A stretch of 15,828 nucleotides of DNA from the NCBI GenBank assembly GCA_026770585.1, contig MU646570.1, positions 327,461 to 343,288 on the forward strand, read 5' to 3'. The notes under the pieces are model-generated. The model saw only the letters and a program-made list of their open reading frames with translations, had not been told where the DNA came from and did no database searches. Shown here one piece after another: positions 15,461 through 15,828 of this stretch (position 1 is the stretch's first letter; each line of letters begins with the position of its first letter). The DNA is from Baffinella frigidus (lineage: Eukaryota > Cryptophyceae > Cryptomonadales > Baffinellaceae). The position numbers were made by a program, and so were the translations under genes.

Positions 15461-15687
15461 CAGGGTTCAGGGTTCAGGGTTGAGGGTTGCGGGTTTGGTT
15501 GAGGGTTTGGGGTTTGAAGCTTACGCAAAGTAGATGAGCTCTTTGAAGTTGCCGATCGATGTAGGGTTGAGGGTTGCGGGTTGGGTTTCGGGTTTGAGGT
15601 TTGAAGCTTACGCAAAGTAGATGAGTTCCTTCAAGTTGCCGATCGACGTCGGCAGCGCTGGGATGCGGTTGAAGGAGATGTTCAGGC
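51..15687 (-). CDS. Giant multi-exon LRR protein gene, internal part (27 exons, both ends missing)
   Basis: Twenty-seven exons in reverse complement join into 729 in-frame codons with no stop, and each exon's end phase matches the next exon's start phase. About 29 LRRs of the SHOC2/Ras-suppressor/PIRL/LRRC40 class (LPxELxxLxxLxxLxLxxN) are present. They fall into super-modules separated at residues about 56-81, 192-212, 340-362, 541-565 and 720 onwards by a PPxEV-G-I-Y(L/M) linker helix. Residue 1 is the first complete codon in the window. The LRRC40 and plant PIRL families are known to have this kind of linker after an LRR run; repeating it five times in tandem is unusual. No signal peptide, membrane segment or catalytic domain is visible, so a protein-binding scaffold role is inference only. 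Introns (121-1225 nt) are mostly telomere-like repeat. The N- and C-terminal domains lie outside the window. Confidence 0.9.
296..374 (-). CDS. Exon 26: LRR, module E (5' end uncertain)
   Basis: Residues 668-693 include QLPAEIGKCKHLVDLSMERN. Acceptor CACCAG|G (end 374) keeps the AG|G rule; the alternative acceptor GGCAG|C (end 355) pairs with the exon 25 alternative. Donor CAG|GTACGT is strong. Confidence 0.78.
375..570. repeat. Telomere-like heptamers filling intron 25
   Basis: TTTAGGG and near variants (TTCGTGTTTAGGG, TTAGAGG) fill almost the whole intron, with G on the plus strand. Read as transcript they are CCCTAAAC units running up to the exon 26 acceptor. Confidence 0.85.
574..631 (-). 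CDS. Exon 25: LRR, module E, GC donor (end uncertain)
   Basis: Residues 649-666 include LIGELVNLKTLHLIGNKI. Acceptor CAACAG|C. No GT exists near the 3' end, so a GC donor is needed. GG|GCACGC (start 574) has the better donor. The alternative AC|GCCCCT (start 570), joined to exon 26 ending at 355, removes five residues and restores exact LRR spacing. Both keep frame. Confidence 0.75.
771..872 (-). pseudogene. Decayed donor-side copy of exon 24 (copy 1)
   Basis: Matches the 3' two-thirds of exon 24 (NTLPKLPD ... DNLVEALPG) with many substitutions and an in-frame TAG at plus 832-834, where the functional exon has TAC. The LPG|GT donor context is kept, but there is no acceptor half. It lies downstream of the intact exon, in the same orientation. 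Confidence 0.85.
1011..1345. repeat. CCTACGG/CCGTAGG palindrome cluster in intron 24
   Basis: Around the exon 24 copy, the motif cctacgg and its complement ccgtagg recur many times (1077-1092, 1265-1310, 1337-1347), alternating in orientation with cctagg sites. Strong local folding is expected. A lone related piece occurs at 9712-9735. No gene is evident. Confidence 0.65.
1154..1231 (-). pseudogene. Decayed donor-side copy of exon 24 (copy 2)
   Basis: Matches exon 24 from the donor inward (LKDLRVADNLLEAL), with a TAG at plus 1212-1214 at the same codon as copy 1. Similarity continues into the flanking intron (gtccgc...ggattg), so the duplicated unit spanned the junction. Confidence 0.85.
1371..1497 (-). 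CDS. Exon 24: LRRs, module E
   Basis: Residues 606-647 include VLSQLEVLHLDDNKLPSLPD and LRVTDNLLEALP. Acceptor ACGCAG|G, donor G|GTTCAA in phase 1. Two decayed donor-side copies sharing an in-frame TAG lie at 771-872 and 1154-1231. Confidence 0.93.
1606..1654. repeat. TTGGGGG x7 array
   Basis: Seven uninterrupted copies of the heptamer TTGGGGG in intron 23, a locally homogenised variant of the telomere-like repeat. Confidence 0.95.
1784..1842 (-). pseudogene. Near-identical donor-side copy of exon 23
   Basis: All but one of 59 bases match 2084-2142, so the duplication is recent. The two plus-strand bases before it are ga where exon 23 has ac, which destroys the donor GT. The copy stops inside the exon and is followed by a 20-bp minisatellite. 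Confidence 0.93.
1848..1927. repeat. 20-bp minisatellite, four copies
   Basis: Unit aagttgacttagcagccacc repeats at exact 20-bp spacing from 1848, 1868, 1888 and 1908 with few substitutions. It starts where the exon 23 copy ends. Confidence 0.95.
1928..2078. repeat. Degenerate aaatcggtccatctaa repeats
   Basis: About seven imperfect units containing (a/t)cgg(t/a)c(c/g)atctaa spaced roughly 15-25 bp apart, between the 20-bp minisatellite and exon 23. Unlike telomere-like sequence. Confidence 0.85.
2084..2176 (-). CDS. Exon 23: LRRs, module E
   Basis: Residues 575-605 include FPPEILNLHALKLLSLKQNF and LTEIPDEIA. Acceptor CCCCAG|G, donor GCG|GTAACC. A 59-bp copy with one mismatch at 1784-1842 has lost the donor GT, so this copy is functional. 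Confidence 0.93.
2354..2433 (-). CDS. Exon 22: linker helix, first LRR of module E
   Basis: Residues 549-574 include KEILAYLRKHLKARKTNKLT and LDAHNL. Acceptor CACAG|G, donor TTG|GTATTT. It begins with two bases, the same phase as exon 9, its positional homologue. Confidence 0.9.
2538..2586. repeat. TTGAGGG x7 array in intron 21
   Basis: Seven perfect TTGAGGG heptamers close to the exon 21 donor side; the rest of intron 21 is degenerate telomere-like sequence. Confidence 0.95.
2599..2650 (-). CDS. Exon 21: last LRR of module D and linker start
   Basis: Residues 531-547 read VSENPWKSPPPEIMSLP; NPWxxPPxEI closes the LRR block. The acceptor AAACAG|G is chosen because it gives phase 0 and matches exon 8. 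Donor G|GTACAT is in phase 1. A 27-bp copy of the acceptor region lies at 2724-2750. Confidence 0.88.
2724..2750 (-). pseudogene. Acceptor-side fragment of exon 21
   Basis: Repeats cacgggttttctga and the ctgttt acceptor region of 2634-2660 with small changes. It lies upstream of the intact exon and keeps its 5' end, as the duplication rule predicts. Confidence 0.75.
2835..3305. other. Intron 20: 17-G run and a non-telomeric insert
   Basis: A run of 17 guanines (2835-2851) is followed by about 450 bp without heptamers. Inside is an imperfect direct repeat: aatggcctttgtttaaa near 2931 and catggccttttcttaaa near 3103, each followed by cgcgtcc. Short antisense open frames here have no recognisable motif. 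Origin unknown; possibly a degraded mobile element. Confidence 0.5.
3424..3477 (-). CDS. Exon 20: LRR, module D
   Basis: Residues 513-530 read ILVMPVDIGLCEHLATFE. Acceptor ACACAG|A, donor GAG|GTCTCA, phase 0-0. Four partial copies of its acceptor half lie upstream between 3563 and 4258. Its end (HLATFE|V) matches the exon 7/8 junction (PHLE|V). Confidence 0.87.
3481..3835. repeat. ggttacgagcccc repeats in intron 19
   Basis: About eight units of (a/g)gttacgagcccc(a)gggt, period about 19-27 bp, interleaved with exon 20 fragments; further single units occur at 3953 and 4267. Each exon 20 fragment is followed by such a unit, so they were probably amplified as one block with the acceptor flank. 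Confidence 0.8.
3563..4258 (-). pseudogene. Four acceptor-side fragments of exon 20
   Basis: Copies at 3563-3595, 3690-3715, 3914-3944 and 4239-4258 match the 5' half of exon 20 (I-x-V-M-P-V-D-I-G-L), each with the tatctg acceptor, and become more decayed with distance. None reaches the donor end. They sit upstream of the intact exon. Confidence 0.85.
4050..4126. repeat. TTCAGGG x11 array
   Basis: Eleven uninterrupted TTCAGGG heptamers. TTYAGGG is the known Plasmodium telomere type, but here a single variant is expanded within an intron. Confidence 0.95.
4519..4606 (-). pseudogene. Donor-side copy of exon 19 with a 25-bp duplication
   Basis: 4552-4606 matches the 3' half of exon 19 through the donor (acctggttcttg ... 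gggtgcgcgaaatttg). Its end is tandemly duplicated: the 25-bp unit at 4519-4543 is repeated exactly at 4544-4568. The stretch 4607-4702 up to the intact exon is unique sequence with no recognised feature. Confidence 0.82.
4703..4795 (-). CDS. Exon 19: LRRs, module D
   Basis: Residues 482-512 include ELRVDDNKLIELHKDLSNLA and FSVTKNQ. Acceptor GGCAG|G, donor CAG|GTTACA. A donor-side copy lies at 4552-4606 and an acceptor-side copy at 4965-5003. It is 93 nt, phase 0-0, like exon 23. Confidence 0.91.
4965..5003 (-). pseudogene. Acceptor-side copy of exon 19
   Basis: Matches the 5' part of exon 19 (VDNKKLVELH) with several substitutions, within intron 18 whose remainder is TTTAGGG/TTGGGGG-like sequence. 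It lies upstream of the intact exon. Confidence 0.8.
5296..5373 (-). CDS. Exon 18: LRR, module D, GC donor
   Basis: Residues 456-481 include LTYLSVRQNMLEKLPLSLNK. Acceptor AACCAG|G. The donor AAG|GCAAAC is GC type; no GT in frame preserves the join NEKLK-ELRVDDNKL. Confidence 0.88.
5495..5600 (-). CDS. Exon 17: LRRs, module D
   Basis: Residues 421-455 include LTQLPDASVYWTQLSHLELQ and NNKLYLLPDKINRLK. At 106 nt it has the same length and phases (1 to 0) as exon 12, consistent with exon duplication. Acceptor TACAG|G, donor AAG|GTGACA. Acceptor-side copies lie at 5751-5814 and 5901-5933. Confidence 0.92.
5751..5933 (-). pseudogene. Two acceptor-side copies of exon 17
   Basis: 5751-5814 encodes a stop-free TQLPDASAYWAQLSHLELQ with an intact AGCAG|G acceptor, but ends before the second LRR and has no donor. 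5901-5933 is a shorter copy with a stop. Between them lie a C-run and unique sequence. The first could still act as a decoy acceptor. Confidence 0.88.
6083..6159 (-). CDS. Exon 16: LRR, module D, GC donor
   Basis: Residues 395-419 include DNEIEAIPLLMKTLTSLKKL and DMSNN. Acceptor CCCAG|G. Only a GC donor, CAG|GCAAAC, gives the phase needed by exon 17 and the proper SNNRLTQLP join. An acceptor-side copy lies at 6323-6362. Confidence 0.88.
6190..6320. other. Intron 15: non-telomeric stretch
   Basis: Unique sequence with a repeated accacagatg/acacatctgtg theme and two agtgtctcaag-like units (6298-6312). No coding signal. Confidence 0.45.
6323..6362 (-). pseudogene. Acceptor-side copy of exon 16
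   Basis: Encodes DNEIKATPLGMKT after a CCCCAG acceptor like that of exon 16, then stops matching. It lies upstream of the intact exon. Confidence 0.85.
6554..6623 (-). CDS. Exon 15: LRR, module D
   Basis: Residues 372-394 include YGLASWPEFVGVKEYNLEKI. The split codon with exon 14 gives Gly, forming the linker-to-LRR start LDLSGYGL. Acceptor ACGCAG|G, donor AAG|GTTACC. No copies were found nearby; the upstream side is AT-rich. Confidence 0.87.
6630..6790. repeat. AT-rich minisatellite in intron 14
   Basis: About six degenerate 20-27-bp units built on gattcaaattttacttaatt and cttgttaatttaa. It is far more AT-rich than its surroundings and lies beside the exon 15 acceptor. Confidence 0.85.
6854..7636 (-). 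pseudogene. Nine donor-side fragments of exon 14
   Basis: Fragments of the last 10-40 nt of exon 14 with its donor (plus ccgctgaggtcgagctggag) begin at about 6854, 7024, 7144, 7226, 7297, 7427, 7478, 7560 and 7609. Several keep the (t/g)gac flank, the GT donor in transcript sense. Two (7226, 7609) form a separate subfamily reading aaggtcacg(c/a)tggagag. Telomere-like DNA separates them; 7324-7420 is unique. Confidence 0.88.
7680..7765 (-). CDS. Exon 14: linker helix, first LRR strand of module D
   Basis: Residues 343-370 include GSEVIMKYLQALVGSRKSLQ and LDLSG. Acceptor AACCAG|G, donor GG|GTCAAT in phase 2. Nine donor-side fragments lie at 6854-7636 and two acceptor-side fragments at 7853-8034; only this copy spans the whole exon. 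Confidence 0.91.
7853..8034 (-). pseudogene. Two acceptor-side fragments of exon 14
   Basis: 7853-7891 and 7996-8034 match the 5' half of exon 14 (VYQAGSEVxxKYL). The second keeps the complete AACCAG|GTG acceptor. Both are upstream of the intact exon and lack its 3' half. Confidence 0.88.
8157..8402 (-). pseudogene. Two donor-side copies of exon 13
   Basis: About 8157-8210 encodes LTVEVEGNSLIFPPKK and 8351-8402 encodes a copy with a one-base deletion that breaks the frame near IFPP. Both lie downstream of exon 13. The stretch 8211-8350 between them has no recognised feature. Confidence 0.87.
8415..8515. repeat. TA microsatellite and AT-rich tract
   Basis: Several (ta)n runs, acatatata inverted runs and ttaattgattaaaattaaaa occur in intron 13. 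Self-complementary and likely unstable; no gene. Confidence 0.9.
8613..8693 (-). CDS. Exon 13: LRR and PP motif closing module C
   Basis: Residues 316-342 include ALPSDLGRLRNLTVEVEGNS and IFPPKR. Acceptor CACAG|G, donor AGG|GTAAAC in phase 0, the same linker position as exon 3/4. Donor-side copies lie at about 8157-8210 and 8351-8402; an acceptor-side copy lies at 8841-8874. Confidence 0.91.
8841..8874 (-). pseudogene. Acceptor-side copy of exon 13
   Basis: Matches AFPSDLGRLRN with a CACAG|G acceptor identical to that of exon 13, then returns to telomere-like sequence. Upstream of the intact exon. Confidence 0.87.
9047..9130 (-). pseudogene. Donor-side copy of exon 12 with stop
   Basis: Matches most of exon 12 (ELGQLEDLQTLIL, YSLQ|GT) with an in-frame TAA at plus 9104-9106 replacing CAA. 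The donor is intact. Confidence 0.9.
9137..9216. repeat. 20-bp GC-rich minisatellite, four copies
   Basis: Unit cccgaggcgggcctatccat repeats at exact 20-bp spacing. Inverted relatives lie at 7799-7830 and about 8529-8575 in other introns, so the unit has moved or been exchanged in both orientations. Confidence 0.9.
9309..9380. repeat. 24-bp minisatellite, three copies
   Basis: Unit ggcgctttgagccatttt plus agggta, at 9309, 9333 and 9357, ending next to the exon 12 donor. Its ttttaggg segment may be the telomere-like seed. Confidence 0.93.
9387..9492 (-). CDS. Exon 12: canonical LRRs, module C
   Basis: Residues 281-315 include LTRISLAKNRLTKLPQELGQ and LIL-TDNSLQ, the clearest Ras-suppressor-type LRRs in the window. 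Acceptor CGACAG|G, donor CAG|GTTCCT. A copy at 9047-9130 is about as long but has an in-frame stop, so this one is the functional exon. Confidence 0.94.
9528..9665. repeat. 32-bp minisatellite, four copies
   Basis: Units starting tccgtattgatt at 9528, 9570, 9602 and 9634, with gtgagtag in each. The first unit has an extra 10 bp. Intron 11. Confidence 0.92.
9780..9890. repeat. Imperfect inverted repeat with a dispersed relative
   Basis: gggtggtttctc near 9787 and gagaaaccccaccc near 9840 are inverted, with ttttgct / agatagcaaaa further out. The right arm resembles 918-975 in intron 24 (ctaagatagcacaaaacg ... ttgagttgaatg). Possibly a small degraded transposon. Confidence 0.6.
10230..10244 (-). 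pseudogene. Short donor-side fragment of exon 11
   Basis: tggggcaggtgcttg after ac repeats the exon 11 3' end and donor. Only 15 nt, but in the position the duplication rule predicts. Confidence 0.65.
10259..10345. repeat. 41-bp AT-rich repeat, two copies plus part
   Basis: ttttacattgta recurs at 10259 and 10300 with shared flanks (gtacca(c/a), gt(g/a)ctctaaaaa). Intron 11, just downstream of exon 11. Confidence 0.85.
10394..10467 (-). CDS. Exon 11: LRR, module C
   Basis: Residues 256-279 hold VDLQVFEAERNLLSTIPPII. Acceptor CCGCAG|G. Donor CA|GTGCGG is set by the phase need of exon 12 and restores Gln, giving the smooth LRR join HLPQ-LTRI. A 15-nt donor-side copy lies at 10230-10244. Confidence 0.87.
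10611..11290 (-). pseudogene. Array of donor-side copies of exon 10
   Basis: Long copies at about 10611-10664, 10808-10850, 10965-11007, 11107-11149 and 11248-11290, and short ones near 10895, 10931 and 11211. All start at the donor (ccagctgcgacatagcgg). Four of the five long ones end at the same interior point with g(t/a)ttaggga, so they were amplified from one truncated unit. The intact exon is at the upstream end. Confidence 0.92.
11330..11410 (-). CDS. Exon 10: LRR, module C
   Basis: Residues 229-255 hold TLHELRMNDNEINAFPNAMS. Acceptor AATAG|G (TAG instead of CAG), donor CTG|GTGCGT. This exon has the largest cohort of junction-containing decayed copies downstream of it in the transcript (10611-11290). 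Confidence 0.91.
11560..12040. other. Intron 9: 480-bp non-telomeric insert
   Basis: Contains gtccgccac(a/c)tgttt at about 11572 and 11820 (direct repeat), and a perfect 9-bp-arm hairpin, tttcgaccg/cggtcgaaa, at 11730-11753. tccttggaagtccactgtgtgg near 11758 resembles 1130-1150 and 14193-14212. Overlapping open frames of 73 and 88 codons on opposite strands have no recognised motif, and I do not call them. Confidence 0.5.
12055..12149 (-). CDS. Exon 9: linker helix and first LRR of module C
   Basis: Residues 198-228 hold VVIDYLRRLFAARESRHLDL followed by SKMRLKAIPPE. Acceptor TGACAG|C is one of four exceptions to the AG|G rule in this gene. Donor GAG|GTGCAC is in phase 0. A fragment encoding RLFAAR recurs at 12226-12246. 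Confidence 0.9.
12226..12246 (-). pseudogene. Internal fragment of exon 9
   Basis: gttgcgcgcggcgaagagccg matches the RLFAAR part of exon 9 with small changes; upstream of the intact exon, intron 8. Confidence 0.6.
12440..12510. repeat. Telomere-like repeats in opposite orientation forming a hairpin
   Basis: cctaaaccctggg and cccctaaaccctaacccc lie on the plus strand beside normal-orientation gtttaggg, giving inverted pairs. This orientation is rare in the window; another example is at 6984-7013. Confidence 0.75.
12634..12700 (-). CDS. Exon 8: last LRR of module B and linker start
   Basis: Residues 175-196 carry VLGIEGGNPLKTPPNYVTAQ. The GNPLxxPP signature ends an LRR block, as in exon 21 (ENPWKSPPPEI). 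Acceptor TTTCAG|G. The donor T|GTACCC is chosen because it alone leaves the single base needed by exon 9, giving Ser at the junction. Confidence 0.85.
12902..13012 (-). pseudogene. Donor-side copies of exon 7
   Basis: 12902-12956 encodes FNVLTTLPHELGVLHHLE with an intact GAG|GTTAGT donor and no stop. About 12995-13012 is a very short second copy. Both lie downstream of exon 7. Confidence 0.87.
13077..13212 (-). CDS. Exon 7: two LRRs of module B (longest exon)
   Basis: Residues 130-174 contain LNVEFNRIKMLPTEIREFSQ and a second repeat ending HELGALPHLE. Acceptor AACCAG|G, donor GAG|GTTCGC. Partial copies occur on both sides: donor-side copies at 12902-12956 and about 12995-13012, and an acceptor-side copy at 13438-13456. 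Confidence 0.92.
13307..13411. repeat. TTTCGGG-type heptamer block
   Basis: Roughly fifteen heptamers in which TTTCGGG, TTTCCGG and TTTCAGG dominate, a local variant family in intron 6. Confidence 0.85.
13438..13456 (-). pseudogene. Acceptor-side fragment of exon 7
   Basis: gttaaactccacgctcagc matches the first 19 nt of exon 7 (LSVEFN) with a TGCAG|G acceptor; upstream of the intact exon. Confidence 0.78.
13698..13750 (-). pseudogene. Donor-side copy of exon 6
   Basis: Matches KKLDYEEISNPMALTT-like sequence with donor AC|GTAAAC intact; truncated at its 5' side by ccctagacc repeats. Downstream of exon 6. Confidence 0.87.
13768..13834. repeat. Tandem palindromes centred on TCGCGA
   Basis: Three ggggtcgcgacccc-like palindromes (centres 13782-13787, 13804-13809, 13825-13830; spacing 22 and 21 bp) are joined by ccttgtaaagg arms that are also self-complementary. 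It sits exactly between the exon 6 copy and exon 6. Confidence 0.92.
13851..13942 (-). CDS. Exon 6: LRRs of module B
   Basis: Residues 99-128, with TELDFSNNLLKKLDYDEISN as its core; the second repeat has LDYDE in place of LPxE. Acceptor AAACAG|G, donor AC|GTAATC in phase 2. A truncated copy with an intact donor lies at 13698-13750, beyond a palindromic array. Confidence 0.9.
14064..14357. mobile_element. MITE-like element with 22-bp terminal inverted repeats
   Basis: ggcaatgaaaattactacac (14064-) and the reverse complement of 14336-14357 match at 20 of 22 positions. The 294-bp interior has two more ttactacac motifs (14153, 14298) and two perfect hairpins but no transposase. A clear target-site duplication is not visible. 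Intron 5. Confidence 0.7.
14223..14276. repeat. Two adjacent perfect hairpins
   Basis: 14223-14249 has 11-bp arms (gggagatgtcc/ggacatctccc, 5-nt loop). 14251-14276 has 12-bp arms (cgtcggaggtta/taacctccgacg, 2-nt centre). The second arm equals the exon 5 3' end plus donor (14421-14432) and recurs at 14281-14291. Confidence 0.95.
14424..14475 (-). CDS. Exon 5: first LRR of module B
   Basis: Residues 82-98 read TNALDLSGMDLRAVPSE, the LDLSxxxLxxxPxE start that follows each linker. Acceptor ACGCAG|G, donor GAG|GTTAAC. An inverted copy of this exon's 3' end and donor forms a palindrome in the next intron (14251-14276). The homologous phase-0 intron after PxE recurs at exon 9/10. Confidence 0.88.
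14652..14713 (-). CDS. Exon 4: inter-module helical linker
   Basis: Residues 61-80 read VLKEGIGAILEYMEKFAIAK, the G-x-x-I-x-x-Y(L/M) helix that follows PPxE in LRRC40/PIRL-like proteins. It links module A to module B. Acceptor CAACCAG|G directly abuts CCCTCAA/CCCTAAA repeats; donor CG|GTGCCC leaves phase 2, and the split codon makes Arg. Confidence 0.88.
14724..14819. repeat. TTTAGGG array (closest to true telomere repeat)
   Basis: About thirteen TTTAGGG heptamers with few changes, directly against the exon 4 acceptor side in intron 3. Confidence 0.92.
15057..15099 (-). CDS. Exon 3: last LRR of module A, start of linker
   Basis: At 43 nt this is the shortest exon. Residues 47-60 read LQLGGNDFKDPPKE: the LxLxxN strand, then the PPxE that opens the module linker. 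A run of seven cytosines on the plus strand (15084-15090) encodes two glycines and is in frame. Donor AG|GTGAAT, acceptor CACCAG|G. It ends in phase 0 before Val of the linker helix, the same position as the exon 13/14 junction. Confidence 0.87.
15184..15247. repeat. TTTACGG heptamer array
   Basis: About nine units of TTTACGG (two as TCTACGG/TTCACGG) between ordinary heptamers; two more at 15113-15126. Intron 2. Confidence 0.92.
15336..15398 (-). CDS. Exon 2: LRR
   Basis: Encodes residues 26-45 (FDSNLIRRLPIEFMKLRQLS) plus split codons on both sides. The junction with exon 1 rebuilds an alanine codon and continues one LRR. Acceptor CAACCAG|G is formed directly from TTGAGGG-type repeats; donor is AG|GTGGCC. 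Confidence 0.9.
15410..15451. repeat. TTGAGGG x6 array
   Basis: Six perfect heptamers followed by three TTCAGGG, adjoining the exon 2 acceptor. Confidence 0.93.
15525..15560 (-). pseudogene. Donor-side copy of exon 1
   Basis: Repeats the last ~36 nt of exon 1 (SIGNFKELIYFA) with the same GTAAGC donor and gaagctta flank; downstream of exon 1. Confidence 0.87.
15612..15687 (-). CDS. Exon 1: three-repeat module A, LRR start
   Basis: Encodes residues 1-24 and part of 25, including LNISFNRIPALPTSIGNLKE, a textbook LRR. It begins with two bases completing an upstream codon after a CCCAG acceptor and ends in phase 2 at a strong donor, GC|GTAAGC. The upstream exon lies beyond the right edge. A truncated copy of its 3' end with the same donor lies at 15525-15560. 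Confidence 0.9.
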
Positions 15688-15828
15688 CTGGGTTTTGGGG
15701 GTTGCGGTTTCGGGTTTAGCGTGTGGGGTTGGGGGATTGGGTTTTGGGATTTAGGCTTGAGGGTTTGAGGTTTGGGATGTGGGGTTTGGGGTTTGTGGTT
15801 TGGGGTTTGAGGTGTGGGGTTTGGGGTT
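15688..15828. repeat. Intron upstream of exon 1: TTTGGGG-type heptamers
   Basis: Degenerate telomere-like sequence dominated by TTTGGGG towards the right edge, continuing the same gene upstream. Confidence 0.85.

Noticed and set aside
51-15687. The whole gene as a pseudogene
   Set aside because: 729 codons are open across 27 exons with consistent phases and preserved LRR consensus positions, which is not expected without selection.

Overview
The window is eukaryotic nuclear DNA from inside one intron-rich protein gene on the minus strand. I see no start codon, stop codon, promoter or polyadenylation region, and the gene runs off both ends. By reading the reverse complement and matching leucine-rich repeat (LRR) periodicity to splice boundaries, I reconstruct 27 consecutive coding exons (43-136 nt; 2190 nt in total, about 14% of the window). 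They join in one open frame of 729 complete codons without a stop, and all 26 exon-exon phase matches agree. The protein is an LRR solenoid of about 29 repeats of the Ras-suppressor / SHOC2 / plant PIRL / LRRC40 type (xLPxElxxLxxLxxLxLxxN). It is divided into at least five super-modules. Each ends in a PPxEV...G..I..Y(L/M) helical linker followed by a new LxLDLSxxxL LRR start.

Organism: the introns are packed with degenerate heptamers of the Arabidopsis-type telomere repeat (TTTAGGG and its TTGAGGG, TTCAGGG, TTTGGGG, TTTCGGG, TTGGGGG and TTTACGG variants). Three of 27 5' splice sites are GC instead of GT, and 23 of 27 exons begin with G after the AG acceptor. Codon third positions are GC-rich. 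This suggests a protist or microalga with TTTAGGG telomeres. The splice features resemble those described for dinoflagellates, but that placement is a weak inference.

Layout along the transcript (right to left): exons 1-3 (15687-15057) end the first visible module; exons 4-8 (14713-12634) hold module B; exons 9-13 (12149-8613) module C; exons 14-21 (7765-2599) module D; exons 22-27 (2433-51) module E. The last ends in a linker that must continue beyond the left edge.

The main surprise is in the introns. Most of the larger ones carry one to ten truncated, decayed, same-orientation copies of the neighbouring exon. Copies lying downstream of an exon keep that exon's donor (3') end. Copies lying upstream keep its acceptor (5') end. 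All are cut off inside the exon. This is the footprint expected if introns grew by repeated head-to-tail tandem duplication of segments spanning an exon-intron junction, with the telomere-like heptamers as likely homology. Some introns also hold minisatellites, palindromes, one MITE-like element with 22-bp terminal inverted repeats, and several anonymous inserts. No second gene, tRNA, rRNA or CRISPR array was recognised.
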